Assembly (NCBI RefSeq): GCF_037963765.1
Contig: NZ_CP150166.1
Span: 966,001 to 1,030,000 of the forward strand
Source of the DNA: Sporosarcina sp. FSL W8-0480
Lineage (GTDB): Bacteria; Bacillota; Bacilli; Bacillales_A; Planococcaceae
Direction of reading: 5' to 3'
DNA: 64,000 bases
Position numbers and translations under genes: made by a program. The notes beneath the pieces are model-generated. The model saw only the letters and a program-made list of their open reading frames with translations, was not told where the DNA came from and ran no database searches. Positions 9,335-17,834 of the stretch are shown here, piece by piece (the stretch's first letter is position 1; each line of letters begins with the position of its first letter).

Positions 9335-10561
9335 ATGAAGCTGGATCGATTGCGTCAGTCATTTGAAGAACTTGCAAGATTCACAGACGAAGGTGAAGGC
9401 ATCAATCGGCTTGCTTACACAGAAACCGAACGGAACGCACGTAATTATTTGAGCAAGCAATTTGAACTTGCAGGGCTAACAGTGCGCATCGACTACGCAG
9501 GAAACGTCATTGCGCGTAGGGAGGGGAAATCTCCCGACCTTCCGGTTATCGCTACGGGTTCGCATATCGACTCAGTATACGCCGCAGGTGAATTTGATGG
9601 CACTGCGGGCGTTCTTGTCGCACTCGAAGTTATGCGCTCTCTCGCGGACGAAAGCATAGAAACAGAGCATCCGCTTGAAGTTATTATTTTCGCATGCGAA
9701 GAATCCGCCCGCTTCGGTGCATCCACCCTTGGCAGCAAAGCGATGACAGGCAGCCTTGACCCCGCGTATACGAGGTCACTGACCGATAAAAACGGTGTTA
9801 CGTTGTTTCAGGCATTCAAAGAAAATGGGCTTGATTTGGAAGAAGTCCATTTGGCAAAGCGATTTCGAGATGAATTTAAAGCATTTGTAGAATTGCATGT
9901 TGAACAGGGGCCTGTTCTTGAAAAACAAGGGGCGGCAATCGGTGTCGTTTCTGCTATAGCGGCGCCAGTCCGCTTTCATGTTCATATCGATGGGACAGCA
10001 GATCATTCCGGCACGACGCCGATGGATTACCGTCATGATGCCTTGCTTGGAGGAGCAGAAATCGCACTTTCCATTGAAAAGGCGGCACTTGCGGAGCTTG
10101 AGCACGGTACTGTTGGTACGGTTGGTGTCTTTTCAGTAAAACCGGGGGCGATGAATGTTGTGCCAGGGACAGCGGATTTGTCCGTAGACATTCGGGGAAC
10201 AAACCGTGAATCAAGAAAGAGAGTGGTTGCTGCACTTGAAACCGCGGTCAAACGTGTTTCAAAAGCGCGTGGCCTAACAATTTGGATGGAAGAAACTTCA
10301 AGCGAAGAACCCATTCAAATGGACAAGGTACTTGTAGCGGAATTGAAAACAATCTGCGAAGAAAGAGGAGTGGAGTGGATTGAAATGACAAGCGGTGCGG
10401 GACATGACTCTATGAATATGGCGCTACTTTGTCCGACCGGCATGATTTTCGTCCCGTCGAAGGATGGACTAAGTCATAACCCGGCAGAGTATACGACAAT
10501 GGAACAGCTGATGGAAGGGGCAGAAGTATTGCGTGCTTTTATGCTGAAGCAAGCAAAGTAA
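9335..10561 (+). CDS. M20-family Zn-dependent amidohydrolase (allantoate/N-carbamoyl-amino acid hydrolase type)
   Basis: 408 residues, start ATG 9335 after AAAAGGGGAA. The metal site of the hydantoinase/carbamoylase branch of M20 peptidases is visible: TGSHIDSVYAAGEFDGTAG (His and bridging Asp, about residues 80-98), ACEESARFG (Glu pair, about 126), an ELHVEQGP His, and GAGHDSMNM near the C-terminus. The insert around 200-320 is the dimerisation lid. Family members hydrolyse N-carbamoyl amino acids, allantoate or ureidoglycolate, releasing ammonia. No hydantoinase, allantoinase or transporter gene adjoins it, so the substrate stays open. It stands alone between a tandem array and a terminator. 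Confidence 0.9.
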   Translation: MKLDRLRQSFEELARFTDEGEGINRLAYTETERNARNYLSKQFELAGLTVRIDYAGNVIARREGKSPDLPVIATGSHIDSVYAAGEFDGTAGVLVALEVMRSLADESIETEHPLEVIIFACEESARFGASTLGSKAMTGSLDPAYTRSLTDKNGVTLFQAFKENGLDLEEVHLAKRFRDEFKAFVELHVEQGPVLEKQGAAIGVVSAIAAPVRFHVHIDGTADHSGTTPMDYRHDALLGGAEIALSIEKAALAELEHGTVGTVGVFSVKPGAMNVVPGTADLSVDIRGTNRESRKRVVAALETAVKRVSKARGLTIWMEETSSEEPIQMDKVLVAELKTICEERGVEWIEMTSGAGHDSMNMALLCPTGMIFVPSKDGLSHNPAEYTTMEQLMEGAEVLRAFMLKQAK

Positions 10562-10587
10562 GTAAAATAGAAAACAATTATACAAAG

Positions 10588-10630
10588 ACGGTACTGCTTT
10601 TATTGACATTAAATTGCAGTACCATTTTTA
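10588..10630 (+). terminator. Intrinsic terminator after M20 hydrolase gene
   Basis: GGTACTGC (10590-10597) pairs with GCAGTACC (10616-10623), followed by ATTTTTA. It separates the hydrolase gene from the clpE promoter. Confidence 0.85.
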
Positions 10631-10657
10631 ATTTCATAAATAAATCAATCAAAAATC

Positions 10658-10712
10658 TTGAAAGTCAAAGAAGGTCAGTGTATAATAAAAACATAAGTCA
10701 AAGATAGTCAAT
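10658..10712 (+). promoter_or_regulatory. clpE promoter with two CtsR operator boxes
   Basis: A sigma A promoter is visible: TTGAAA at 10658-10663, a 17-bp spacer, TATAAT at 10681-10686. Box 1 (10663-10679) reads AGTCAAA-GAA-GGTCAGT and lies in the spacer. Box 2 (10696-10712) reads AGTCAAA-GAT-AGTCAAT and lies downstream of the expected transcript start. Both match the direct heptad repeat bound by the heat-shock repressor CtsR (RGTCAAA-NAN-RGTCAAA). CtsR should block polymerase at box 1 and clearance at box 2, so clpE is predicted to be strongly heat- or stress-induced. Confidence 0.88.
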
Positions 10713-10755
10713 GTCAAACGCTATAAAAACGAACTATATAAGGAGGAAATGGATT

Positions 10756-12864
10756 ATGAAATGTCAACATTGTGGTAAAAACGAAGCAACTATGAGCTTT
10801 CGACTACAGGTTAACCATCAACGTATGCAGATGCATATGTGTCATAGCTGTTTCCAACAGCTCCAAGGACAACTGAATGCTTCGCTTGGTAATGATGCAA
10901 GCCAATTTTTCCAAGCAAATGGCAAACCGCAAGCTTACACACAAGTTAGAGAAGTCGATGAAAATCAAGGAAATGGCCTGTTAGACCAACTGGGAAGAAA
11001 TATCTCGAAAGATGCGGATGAAGGAAGAATTGACCCCGTTATCGGTCGTGATCAGGAAGTAAAACGCGTCATCGAAACTTTAAATAGAAGAAACAAAAAC
11101 AATCCCGTACTTATCGGGGAACCGGGTGTCGGTAAAACAGCGATTGCAGAAGGACTCGCAGTTAAAATTAGTGAAGGCGATGTTCCTGCAAAATTATTGA
11201 ATAAGCAAGTCTATGTCATAGATGTAGCTTCACTCGTTTCAAACACAGGTATTCGAGGTCAATTTGAAGAGCGCATGAAGCAATTAATAGAGGAAATTGA
11301 AAACCGTAAAGATGTCATTGTCTTTATCGACGAAATTCATCTTCTTGTTGGTGCAGGATCATCAGAAGGCTCAAAGATGGATGCGGGGAATATTTTGAAA
11401 CCTGCATTGGCACGCGGAGGCATGCAGCTGATTGGTGCAACGACATTGAAAGAGTATCGTCAAATTGAAAAAGATGCAGCACTTGAACGGCGATTCCAAC
11501 CGATTATTGTAAAAGAACCTTCAATGGAAGACGCGATTGCAATCTTGCACGGCATTAAAGATCGTTATGAGACTTTCCATGAAGTTCGTTATTCCGATGA
11601 TGCAATCCGGGCGTTCGTCACATTATCACAACGCTATATCCAAGATCGATTTTTGCCGGATAAAGCAATCGATTTGATGGATGAAGTGGGTGCACGCTTG
11701 AATCTTAAACAATCTACAGCAGATGCCGAGCAAATCGGTAAACGCCTTGAAGAGGTCGTTCTGCAAAAAGAACAAGCCGCAGAAACTGAAGACTATGAAA
11801 AGGCGGCAGCTTTAAGACAAGAAGAAATTCAATTGCGTCAACAACTTGAGGATGTTAGGGAAAACGACGAACCTATCCACGAAGTGACAGTCGAAGATAT
11901 TGAGCAAATCGTTGAAGAAAAAACGGGCATCTTAGTAACAAAATTGCAAGCATCCGAACAAGCAAAAATGAAAGATCTATCAGAAAATCTACGTAAAAAA
12001 GTAATCGGACAAGCAGAAGCGGCTGATAAGGTAGCAAAAGCAATTCGACGAAGCCGAGCGGGATTAAAATCGAAAAACCGTCCCATCGGATCCTTCCTAT
12101 TCGTTGGTCCAACAGGTGTTGGTAAGACAGAAATTACAAAAGTGCTGGCGGAAGAACTATTCGGCTCCCGTGACAATTTAATCCGTCTCGATATGAGTGA
12201 ATACATGGAGAAACATGCCGTCTCTAAAATTATCGGCTCTCCTCCGGGTTATGTAGGGCATGAAGAAGCGGGCCAATTAACAGAACAAGTCCGCCGCAAC
12301 CCGTATTCGATTCTACTCCTTGACGAAATCGAAAAAGCGCACCCTGACGTTCAACATATGTTCCTTCAAATTATGGAAGACGGTCGATTAACCGATTCGC
12401 AAGGTCGAACAGTGAGCTTCAAAGATACGGTCATCATCATGACGAGCAATGCCGGAACAGGGGAGAAAAAGGTAAGTGTCGGGTTCAATCAAACCGCGCA
12501 TGAATCGGTCTCCATGCTTGAATCGCTTGGTAACTACTTCAAACCGGAATTCCTCAACCGTTTCGATGCGATTGTACAGTTCAATGAATTGACAGAAGAC
12601 AACCTCCTTGGAATTGTGGACTTGATGCTCATTGATTTGGAAGAAGCGATTGAAGAAAACAACATCGTAATTTCAATCTCGCCTGAAGCGAAACGGGAAT
12701 TAGTAAAATTAGGCTACGACAAACGCTTTGGGGCACGTCCACTTCGTAGAGTTATCCAAGACAAAATCGAAGATCCATTAACAGATCTTATTTTGGAAGA
12801 AGACGATATTGCAAAAGTCCATGTCGATGTTGTGGATGAAGAGATTGTTGTAAGTAAAGCATAA
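10756..12864 (+). CDS. clpE: ATP-dependent Clp protease ATP-binding subunit ClpE
   Basis: 702 residues from ATG 10756, which follows AGGAGG by nine bases; the upstream in-frame ATG at 10711 lies inside a CtsR box and is not the start. The N-terminal zinc finger that defines ClpE is present (CQHC at residues 3-6, CHSC about 29-32). AAA module 1 has Walker A GEPGVGKT and an FIDEIH Walker B. A UVR-like coiled linker ([19 protein letters not shown]) precedes AAA module 2 with [12 protein letters not shown] loop after AAA2 would dock on ClpP. ClpE unfolds damaged proteins for ClpP and helps end the CtsR-controlled stress response. It is a single-gene unit bounded by terminators. Confidence 0.97.
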   Translation: MKCQHCGKNEATMSFRLQVNHQRMQMHMCHSCFQQLQGQLNASLGNDASQFFQANGKPQAYTQVREVDENQGNGLLDQLGRNISKDADEGRIDPVIGRDQEVKRVIETLNRRNKNNPVLIGEPGVGKTAIAEGLAVKISEGDVPAKLLNKQVYVIDVASLVSNTGIRGQFEERMKQLIEEIENRKDVIVFIDEIHLLVGAGSSEGSKMDAGNILKPALARGGMQLIGATTLKEYRQIEKDAALERRFQPIIVKEPSMEDAIAILHGIKDRYETFHEVRYSDDAIRAFVTLSQRYIQDRFLPDKAIDLMDEVGARLNLKQSTADAEQIGKRLEEVVLQKEQAAETEDYEKAAALRQEEIQLRQQLEDVRENDEPIHEVTVEDIEQIVEEKTGILVTKLQASEQAKMKDLSENLRKKVIGQAEAADKVAKAIRRSRAGLKSKNRPIGSFLFVGPTGVGKTEITKVLAEELFGSRDNLIRLDMSEYMEKHAVSKIIGSPPGYVGHEEAGQLTEQVRRNPYSILLLDEIEKAHPDVQHMFLQIMEDGRLTDSQGRTVSFKDTVIIMTSNAGTGEKKVSVGFNQTAHESVSMLESLGNYFKPEFLNRFDAIVQFNELTEDNLLGIVDLMLIDLEEAIEENNIVISISPEAKRELVKLGYDKRFGARPLRRVIQDKIEDPLTDLILEEDDIAKVHVDVVDEEIVVSKA

Positions 12865-12874
12865 TACCAACAAC

Positions 12875-12911
12875 AAACCCCTTCAGGCTGTAAAAAGCTT
12901 GAAGGGGTTTT
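12875..12911 (+). terminator. Intrinsic terminator after clpE
   Basis: AAACCCCTTCA pairs with TGAAGGGGTTT over a 14-base loop, followed by TT. This is an 11-bp stem directly after the clpE stop. Confidence 0.88.
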
Positions 12912-13086
12912 GCCGTTTGTTTAATATGCACTACATCTGTGTTCCAAATATGCCTAAGTACTGTTCCTGCAATACAAATCCATTATTTTTCCATCCCAAT
13001 GTTTTCATAATATAACCTAAAAGATGAAAGGTTTAATAACATTAATGCGTACTGCACAGACGCCGTAATAAGTTTGGCAAAAATAC

Positions 13087-13115
13087 TTGTCTCGAAAAAC
13101 AGAAAGCTGTATGCT
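13087..13115 (+). promoter_or_regulatory. Probable promoter for leader peptide and FusB-family gene
   Basis: TTGTCT and TATGCT are separated by 17 bases. A start near 13122 would leave about 25 bases before the Shine-Dalgarno of the leader ORF. The boxes match the sigma A consensus only in part, so this is a moderate prediction. The rest of the stretch between clpE and the leader ORF shows nothing recognisable. Confidence 0.45.
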
Positions 13116-13162
13116 AATTGACGTAGCATCGTTAGGGCTATATAGCGGGAGGTGATGTGAAG

Positions 13163-13258
13163 ATGGCAAATCAAATGGCATTGCCAGCTTCTAACAAAAC
13201 TCATGCAAAGCCGAATGAGGAAAGGGCGATACTTTGCATGGGGCGAATGGACGTTTAA
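13163..13258 (+). CDS. Leader peptide (31 aa) upstream of FusB-family gene
   Basis: ATG 13163 follows a near-perfect Shine-Dalgarno GGGAGGTGAT by six bases, stronger than most genes in this window. The 31-codon product starts MANQMALPASNK and ends GRMDV. It resembles no protein known to me, and the next gene starts 81 bases later. Its codons contain two of the RNA segments that can pair with each other or with the region over the next gene's ribosome binding site, so where a ribosome stalls here would decide which hairpin forms. Role inferred by analogy with ermC- and fusB-type leader peptides; I recall inducible translational attenuation being reported for staphylococcal fusB. Confidence 0.65.
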   Translation: MANQMALPASNKTHAKPNEERAILCMGRMDV

Positions 13259-13330
13259 TCGCCTATAGAAAGGTTTCCATTTCTGAATTGAAGGCTTTGC
13301 GCTTTGTTTACGTAATAAAAAACAAAGGAG
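13203..13330 (+). promoter_or_regulatory. Attenuator-like set of competing stems before FusB-family gene
   Basis: Four segments can pair in exclusive ways. Segment 1 (13203-13212, ATGCAAAGCC) pairs with segment 2 (13232-13239, CTTTGCAT; 8 bp) or with segment 3 (13293-13300, GGCTTTGC; 8 bp with GCAAAGCC). Adjoining segment 3, CTTTGTTT (13302-13309) pairs with segment 4, AAACAAAG (13320-13327), which covers most of the Shine-Dalgarno AAAGGAG of the gene at 13340. A ribosome halted on the leader ORF could cover segments 1 and 2 and change access to segment 4. There is no T-run, so control of translation initiation is more likely than of transcription. Confidence 0.6.
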
Positions 13331-13339
13331 CTAACAGAA

Positions 13340-13975
13340 ATGAAGAATAAGCAATTTCTAAGAAACGATCAATATAATTTTATTAAAAGACAAGTACAAC
13401 AACTTGTTAATGGCAACACGATGGTTAATGATAAACATGTCATTGGCGCACTTGAATCACTATCTATTGAAAAAGTGAATGATTTGTTTACGGAAATGAC
13501 AGACGAGCAAAAGGAAGTCCTCAACAAAATTGTAGAGATTTCGGATAAAGAAGAAGCCGAACAATACCTATTCGATTTGGAATCCTACGTCATTCCGTTC
13601 ACCAAACCTTCGGAGCAAAGGCTTAAAAAGCTATTCCCGAAGGTGAAAAAAATGAAGCTGCCCACTGACGGCGACTATAAGAAAATGTCCTTTTTAAGCT
13701 TCGATGATATCGGAACGAAAAAAAGACATATCATCACACCAAGTCAAAAAGGCATAATCGGACTATCGGGTACTTACGAGGAAATGAATGTAAAGCAAAT
13801 ATGTTCAATTTGTAACCGCTTCACGCATGTCTGTATGTTCATGACAAAAACAAAAGGCGACATCATCGGCACTTATACAAGAAAAGGGAACTATATCTGC
13901 CACGACGCCGCAGACTGCAACCATCATTTAACGACGTTAGATAAATTATATGAATTCGTAGATAACATAAAATAG
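13340..13975 (+). CDS. FusB/FusC-family EF-G-binding protein with C-terminal zinc finger
   Basis: 211 residues, start ATG 13340 ten bases after AAAGGAG. The N-terminal half is the helical EF-G-binding domain. The C-terminal half carries a zinc site: CSIC at 155-158 and two further Cys in YICHDAADCNHH (187, 193). FusB-type proteins bind EF-G and release it from stalled post-translocation ribosomes, giving fusidic acid resistance in staphylococci. Chromosomal relatives in Bacilli may serve in normal ribosome rescue. The gene is preceded by a leader ORF and competing hairpins, which would make expression inducible by ribosome inhibition. It is followed by a strong terminator and stands alone. 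Confidence 0.88.
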   Translation: MKNKQFLRNDQYNFIKRQVQQLVNGNTMVNDKHVIGALESLSIEKVNDLFTEMTDEQKEVLNKIVEISDKEEAEQYLFDLESYVIPFTKPSEQRLKKLFPKVKKMKLPTDGDYKKMSFLSFDDIGTKKRHIITPSQKGIIGLSGTYEEMNVKQICSICNRFTHVCMFMTKTKGDIIGTYTRKGNYICHDAADCNHHLTTLDKLYEFVDNIK

Positions 13976-14024
13976 GCGCCTCTGCAGCACACTATTCAAA
14001 CTATAAACTGCAATTGAATACAAT

Positions 14025-14076
14025 AAATGAACAAGCCAACCTCGTCAATATTTTGGTTTGCTTGTTCATTTCTTTT
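14025..14076. terminator. Strong intrinsic terminator between FusB-family gene and degenerate zinc-ribbon gene
   Basis: A 12-bp stem AAATGAACAAGC / GCTTGTTCATTT is extended by AACC/GGTT and followed by TCTTTT. It lies between convergent genes and could serve both. Confidence 0.88.
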
Positions 14077-14091
14077 ACACTGCCCCGAGTA

Positions 14092-14331
14092 CTACTCCAC
14101 CAACCTAACATATCCTGCTGCAACCGGCCCTGAGCAGCCCTCACAAACATACTGCTTCAACTCTTTAATTTCTGTGAATTCATCCAATGGTTCAGGGTAT
14201 CGACATGATGGACAAATTGCCATCTGTTCAAGACTGATATGCTCCTCCAATTCTTCGCGGGGCTAACCGTAAGCTGAGAAGGCCACTTCATAGAGTGCTT
14301 CAATGAAAGGATCGGGATAAAGCAAATCCGA
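14092..14331 (-). pseudogene. Small zinc-ribbon protein gene with in-frame TAG
   Basis: Reading right to left, the frame is open from 14331, with residues DLLYPDPFIEALYEVAFSAYG. It meets TAG at 14263-14265 and continues as PREELEEHISLEQMAICPSC to a stop at 14092. The downstream part has a clear zinc ribbon, CPSC-x20-CEGC. Both sides of the TAG look like one protein, so I read this as a gene interrupted by a single nonsense change and lacking a good start codon. A 43-residue product from ATG 14223 would keep the zinc ribbon but has no properly spaced ribosome binding site. No homologous family was recognised. The longer antisense frame on the plus strand here is a shadow. Confidence 0.55.
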
Positions 14332-14551
14332 TTAGCAATTTAAGAAATGTGTATTGTTTCGGTGGCATTTTACCTTAATGATCTTAATGCTTGCTATTTA
14401 ATTTAATACCTGTTATTATTAAAGAGAATTATTTTTGTTCTAATTCAGATTGAGAATATATTTTATCTGAATATATTTTGTTTTTCGTCTAAGGTTTTGA
14501 GCAAGGATAGTATTATAATGTGTGGATATCCACATCAGGAGGCAAACAATT

Positions 14552-14752
14552 ATGGAACAAGGTACAGTTAAGTGGTTTAACGCAGAAAAAGGTTTTGGAT
14601 TCATCGAGCGTGAAGGTGGAGAAGACGTATTCGTACATTTCTCAGCAATCCAAGGCGACGGATTCAAAACTTTAGACGAAGGTCAAAGTGTAACATTCGA
14701 CGTTGAACAAGGACAACGTGGCCTACAAGCTGCTAACGTTCAAAAAGCTTAA
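14552..14752 (+). CDS. Cold shock protein, CspA/CspB family
   Basis: 66 residues from ATG 14552 behind AGGAGG at 14537. The single cold shock domain is complete, with RNP1 (KGFGFIE) and RNP2 (VFVHFSAI). It binds single-stranded RNA/DNA and acts as an RNA chaperone. A TATAAT at 14514-14519 lies about 33 bases before the start, so the 5' untranslated region would be short, unlike the long cold-responsive leaders of cspA in E. coli. No good -35 was seen. A terminator follows. Between 14340 and 14510 the DNA is AT-rich and shows no other feature. Confidence 0.97.
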   Translation: MEQGTVKWFNAEKGFGFIEREGGEDVFVHFSAIQGDGFKTLDEGQSVTFDVEQGQRGLQAANVQKA

Positions 14753-14761
14753 TAATCACCT

Positions 14762-14793
14762 AAAAAAGACCCTATTCTTAGGGTCTTTTTTTC
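14762..14793 (+). terminator. Intrinsic terminator after cold shock gene
   Basis: AAAGACCCTA pairs with TAGGGTCTTT around a four-base loop, followed by T-rich sequence. Confidence 0.92.
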
Positions 14794-14891
14794 TTGGGTA
14801 ACAAACTACAAGGAAGTTGTTTTCGCAATTTTGTCGTAACTAAATGAAACCTTTGTGTTCTTCTGCCGTATTACAATTTGGGGGTGGGGGG

Positions 14892-15446
14892 ATGTTAAAC
14901 AAAAATGAGCCAAGACACTTCTTCATGGCAATTACATTAGGTCTATTGGTGATTTCGCCAGTGGTTCTTGTGCTAATACCATCATTTATTGCCAATTCGC
15001 TATACGAGAAGCCAAATTCATGGGTCGTTGTTGTCCCTGCAAAGGTTTATTTGTTGTACGGGATTGGAATTATTTTTCTAATTATTGCTACTTCTTTACT
15101 TTGGACTTTATCAGTGAATAGGATATCGAAATGGCTCGCTGCACTATGTATTCTGATTTCAATATTTTTTATTGCAGACGGAGCTGGACGTTATGTAGGT
15201 GTGGCGTCGGATGGAATTTTATTCAAACAAGGAATGAGTGAAGCGAATCAGCACTATACATGGGATAAAATTGAGCGGGTCGTTTATAGGCAGTACCCGC
15301 ATGATGGTGGGTTTCCTAAGTTTGATTTCTATTTTAAGGATGGGGAAAAGATAACACTACCTGAAAATAGGCATATGCGCATTTTCCACAATACTCTTCT
15401 GAAGACGCTGCAAAAGGAAGGAATATTTTTCGAGAGGCGTGAATAA
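14892..15446 (+). CDS. Membrane protein of unknown function with PH-like C-terminal domain
   Basis: 184 residues from ATG 14892, placed after a G-rich ribosome binding site; an ATG at 14844 would add 16 unlikely residues (SSAVLQFGGGG). Three hydrophobic segments span about residues 10-110. The last 75 residues are soluble and alternate strands (DGILFKQGMSE, YTWDKIERVVYR, FDFYFKDGEKITLPENR), resembling the bacterial PH-like domain that often follows membrane helices. No enzyme motif is present. It is flanked by a terminator upstream and a hairpin plus short tandem repeat downstream. The function is unknown to me. Confidence 0.75.
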   Translation: MLNKNEPRHFFMAITLGLLVISPVVLVLIPSFIANSLYEKPNSWVVVVPAKVYLLYGIGIIFLIIATSLLWTLSVNRISKWLAALCILISIFFIADGAGRYVGVASDGILFKQGMSEANQHYTWDKIERVVYRQYPHDGGFPKFDFYFKDGEKITLPENRHMRIFHNTLLKTLQKEGIFFERRE

Positions 15447-15451
15447 TTTTC

Positions 15452-15490
15452 GGTGCCGGGTTGCTAATTAACTTTATAGAACCCGGCACC
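15452..15490. repeat. Perfect 11-bp inverted repeat after membrane protein gene
   Basis: GGTGCCGGGTT (15452-15462) pairs with AACCCGGCACC (15480-15490) around 17 bases. It starts a few bases after the upstream stop codon. No T-run follows, so it is a weak terminator at best. Short GC-rich hairpins of the GGTGCC...GGCACC type recur between genes in many Bacillales. Confidence 0.7.
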
Positions 15491-15554
15491 TTGACTTCGA
15501 CTTTCCATAGTAGCGCGTCTACTTCCAAGAGAAATACGTCGACTTCCCACAATC
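15491..15554. repeat. Short degenerate tandem repeat, about three 21-bp units
   Basis: Three imperfect units share the core CGWCTWCTTCC/GACTTTCC at 21-bp spacing. They abut the inverted repeat at 15452-15490 and the 3' end of the YheC/D-type gene. It encodes a repetitive shadow peptide, not a gene. Confidence 0.55.
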
Positions 15555-15573
15555 CCTTAATTTTAAATAGTAA

Positions 15574-16383
15574 TCACATTGATTTCCAATTTCTTTTAGC
15601 ATTCAATGCCATATATTTATTCTGTATTCTTCGTATCCCGACAATTCGTTTCCAAATTGCCATATTCTCGATGAGCGCGAATTCATCGATTCCTGGTGTC
15701 GTGTTCACTTCGAAAATGACAGGTTTCCCCACGTGATTGATCCCGAAGTCAACCCCATATTCTCTACATGGTAAGACGGAATGGATTTTCTTTGATGCCG
15801 CAATTGCAAGTTCTTCTAACTTTTTAATGGTTTCCTCTTGTTTGTTTTGTAACACGGTTTGTGATAATACATTGGAAATCGTCACTACTTTGGCGTCCCT
15901 ATACGGATTCGCTATCCCGCTATCTGCCGAACGTCCGAAATTCGCGCACGTTGCGAACATCCCGCCGACAATCCATTCGCCCCTAAGCTTTTGTACATGA
16001 ACCCGAATTGCAAAAGGTTGTCCATTAAGAGTATGGCTTTTTACATCCTCCTGAATAATATAAAGTCCGCTTTCCCTACCCAACTTTAAAAATGGATGAA
16101 GCAGTTGTTTAATTTCTTGCACCCTTGTGAATCTTTTTTTGACGCGTTTCCCTTGAATCGTATACCCGTTCACAAAGTAATGCCCGCCGAGGCTTTTCCG
16201 AATATTTACGATAGCTCGACCTTGTCCCGATGTGTCGTGTTTCACATATACAGATTGATGGCGATTCAATAATTCGTTCAAGTTATCTTCGCTGTATACA
16301 GTGGTTTCAGGAAGATGTCTTGCAAGTAATGGTTGTTGTTTTAAGATTAAATTTTGCTCCCATTTGCCCAATGATTTCTTCAT
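15574..16383 (-). CDS. YheC/YheD-family ATP-grasp protein, spore-associated
   Basis: 269 residues. The ATP-grasp core typical of YheC/YheD is present: VYVKHDTSGQGRAIVNIRK (glycine-rich nucleotide loop, about 45-65), the acidic pair ESGLYIIQEDV, FAIRVHVQKL, and a C-terminal metal site YGVDFGINHVGKPVIFEVNTTPG (about 205-230). The family includes B. subtilis YheC and YheD, found in the spore coat region; the reaction catalysed is not established. It is short compared with the 360-450 residues of YheC/D, lacking the N-terminal extension. It converges on the membrane protein gene upstream and has no operon partner. Confidence 0.85.
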   Translation of the reverse strand: MKKSLGKWEQNLILKQQPLLARHLPETTVYSEDNLNELLNRHQSVYVKHDTSGQGRAIVNIRKSLGGHYFVNGYTIQGKRVKKRFTRVQEIKQLLHPFLKLGRESGLYIIQEDVKSHTLNGQPFAIRVHVQKLRGEWIVGGMFATCANFGRSADSGIANPYRDAKVVTISNVLSQTVLQNKQEETIKKLEELAIAASKKIHSVLPCREYGVDFGINHVGKPVIFEVNTTPGIDEFALIENMAIWKRIVGIRRIQNKYMALNAKRNWKSM

Positions 16384-16539
16384 CTATTTCAAACCCTTTC
16401 TTTTTGTACTGTTTGTCCTTTCAGTTCTTTGTCATGACCATTGCGACTTCTTCATATTGTTAGTTTATTCATGTGAGAAAATGGCCTCTGGATTTTTTGG
16501 AAAGGTAGTACAAAAATAGATTAGGGGGTGTGAAAATCC

Positions 16540-16926
16540 TTGAAAATTTTAATGCGAATTAGCAGGTTGTTTTTAGGTATTGTTTTTTTGGTTGCAGGCA
16601 TTAACGGTTATTTTGTCATCTTCGGAATGGAGCCTTTTATCGCAACGAGCCCTGAAGCGATGGTGTTATTCGAATTTAACTACTTACTAATTGTTGAAAA
16701 GACATTGGAGATCATCTGTGGGATTCTACTATTATCAAACCAATTCGTCCCACTTGCCATTGCAATATTATCACCAATCGTCGTAAATATTTTTTTACTC
16801 CATCTATTCCTCGACCACTCACTGCTTCCGCTTGCTGTTTTGATTGTCATTGCCCTTGGATATTTAATGTACTCCTATAAAGAGAGCTTTAAGAAGATAT
16901 TGGAGAGAATACCGAATTCACCATAG
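16540..16926 (+). CDS. Small DoxX-like membrane protein
   Basis: 128 residues, start TTG 16540 ten bases after AGGGGGTG; ATG 16552 is the alternative. Four hydrophobic helices and the opening ISRLFLGIVFLVAGINGYF place it near the DoxX/SURF4-like family, whose members are often redox-linked. No catalytic residues are visible and no partner gene adjoins. The role is unknown. Confidence 0.72.
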   Translation: MKILMRISRLFLGIVFLVAGINGYFVIFGMEPFIATSPEAMVLFEFNYLLIVEKTLEIICGILLLSNQFVPLAIAILSPIVVNIFLLHLFLDHSLLPLAVLIVIALGYLMYSYKESFKKILERIPNSP

Positions 16927-17028
16927 AAATTGTTGCTTACAATATCCATCTTTACTTCGGCATAATGGACAAACTACGACGAATATAATTTATCTGGTCG
17001 GCAAAATAAATGCTGAAGGGGTGGGTTT

Positions 17029-17802
17029 ATGGCGTATACGGATAACTATGAAAGGGATACCTATGGGATCATTGCTTTCTGGTTACGGAATGATTATGAT
17101 CATGGCCGGTTTTTTGACAGAGAAATAAGCCATTATGAGACGGAATTGGCACGTGCAAATCTGAATAATATTGAGCGCTTGGGCAAAGTATGGGAAAAGG
17201 CGGAAAAAAAACAAGGAGACATTGGTACATTGCTTATCGAGGCCCAGCATGCGACAAGCGAATTTCACAGTCTTCTTGCCTACACGATGGATAAGTCCTT
17301 GCATTGTGACGTTATTATTTCGACACCAGTGTCGCTCATTGACCACATGGTACGGGAATCTGAAGAGTCCCAAAGGGTTTATAAATTAATTGAAAGCGGA
17401 ACTAAGATTTCACCTTCGGATGCAATTATTCACGAGTGCGTTTTTTGGTTAAGGCAAATGGCAGATCATTTAGGCTATATTCTCCATTATTCGGACGTAT
17501 CGAATTACGACGTAAATTTCCAAGTGATGCAGATGATGCAAAAGTTTGAGCGTCTGTATATGCAGGCAGTTGCACTACAAACAATGATTCGTACTCCAAG
17601 GAAAGAAACTTTGCCGATTTTAACACAATTTAAGAATGTGATTATTAAAGAGGCCAAGAGTCTGGAAGCATTTAAATTAGAAATTGATGAACTCATTAAA
17701 ACATGTGCAATCGCTACGACATCACCGCCGGATTTGTTGGAACATATAGCGAGGGAAGCACATCACCTATGGAGAAACTTGGAGGAAGATAGAATTACGT
17801 GA
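17029..17802 (+). CDS. DUF2935 family protein
   Basis: 257 residues, start ATG 17029 after GGGGTGGGTTT. The protein is a duplicated helical unit: IIAFWLRNDYDHGRFF near the N-terminus and HECVFWLRQMADHLGYI near residue 130 carry the same FWLR-x3-DH pattern typical of DUF2935. The repeated His and acidic residues suggest a ferritin-like di-metal or heme-less four-helix site, as in related Bacillus proteins sometimes called spore or stress proteins. The function is not established. It ends at a good terminator shared with the convergent coat-like gene. Confidence 0.85.
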   Translation: MAYTDNYERDTYGIIAFWLRNDYDHGRFFDREISHYETELARANLNNIERLGKVWEKAEKKQGDIGTLLIEAQHATSEFHSLLAYTMDKSLHCDVIISTPVSLIDHMVRESEESQRVYKLIESGTKISPSDAIIHECVFWLRQMADHLGYILHYSDVSNYDVNFQVMQMMQKFERLYMQAVALQTMIRTPRKETLPILTQFKNVIIKEAKSLEAFKLEIDELIKTCAIATTSPPDLLEHIAREAHHLWRNLEEDRIT

Positions 17803-17834
17803 TGGACGAAAAATAGTTATTATGGAAAAGAGAG

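Noticed and set aside
12983..13204. 73-residue minus-strand ORF
   Set aside because: Antisense to the leader peptide region with no ribosome binding site or recognisable sequence.
14027..14266. 79-residue plus-strand ORF
   Set aside because: Starts inside the terminator stem and is antisense to the zinc-ribbon remnant, which has clear protein-like features.
15461..15736. 91-residue plus-strand ORF
   Set aside because: Starts in the inverted repeat, runs through the short tandem repeat and then antisense to the YheC/D-type gene.
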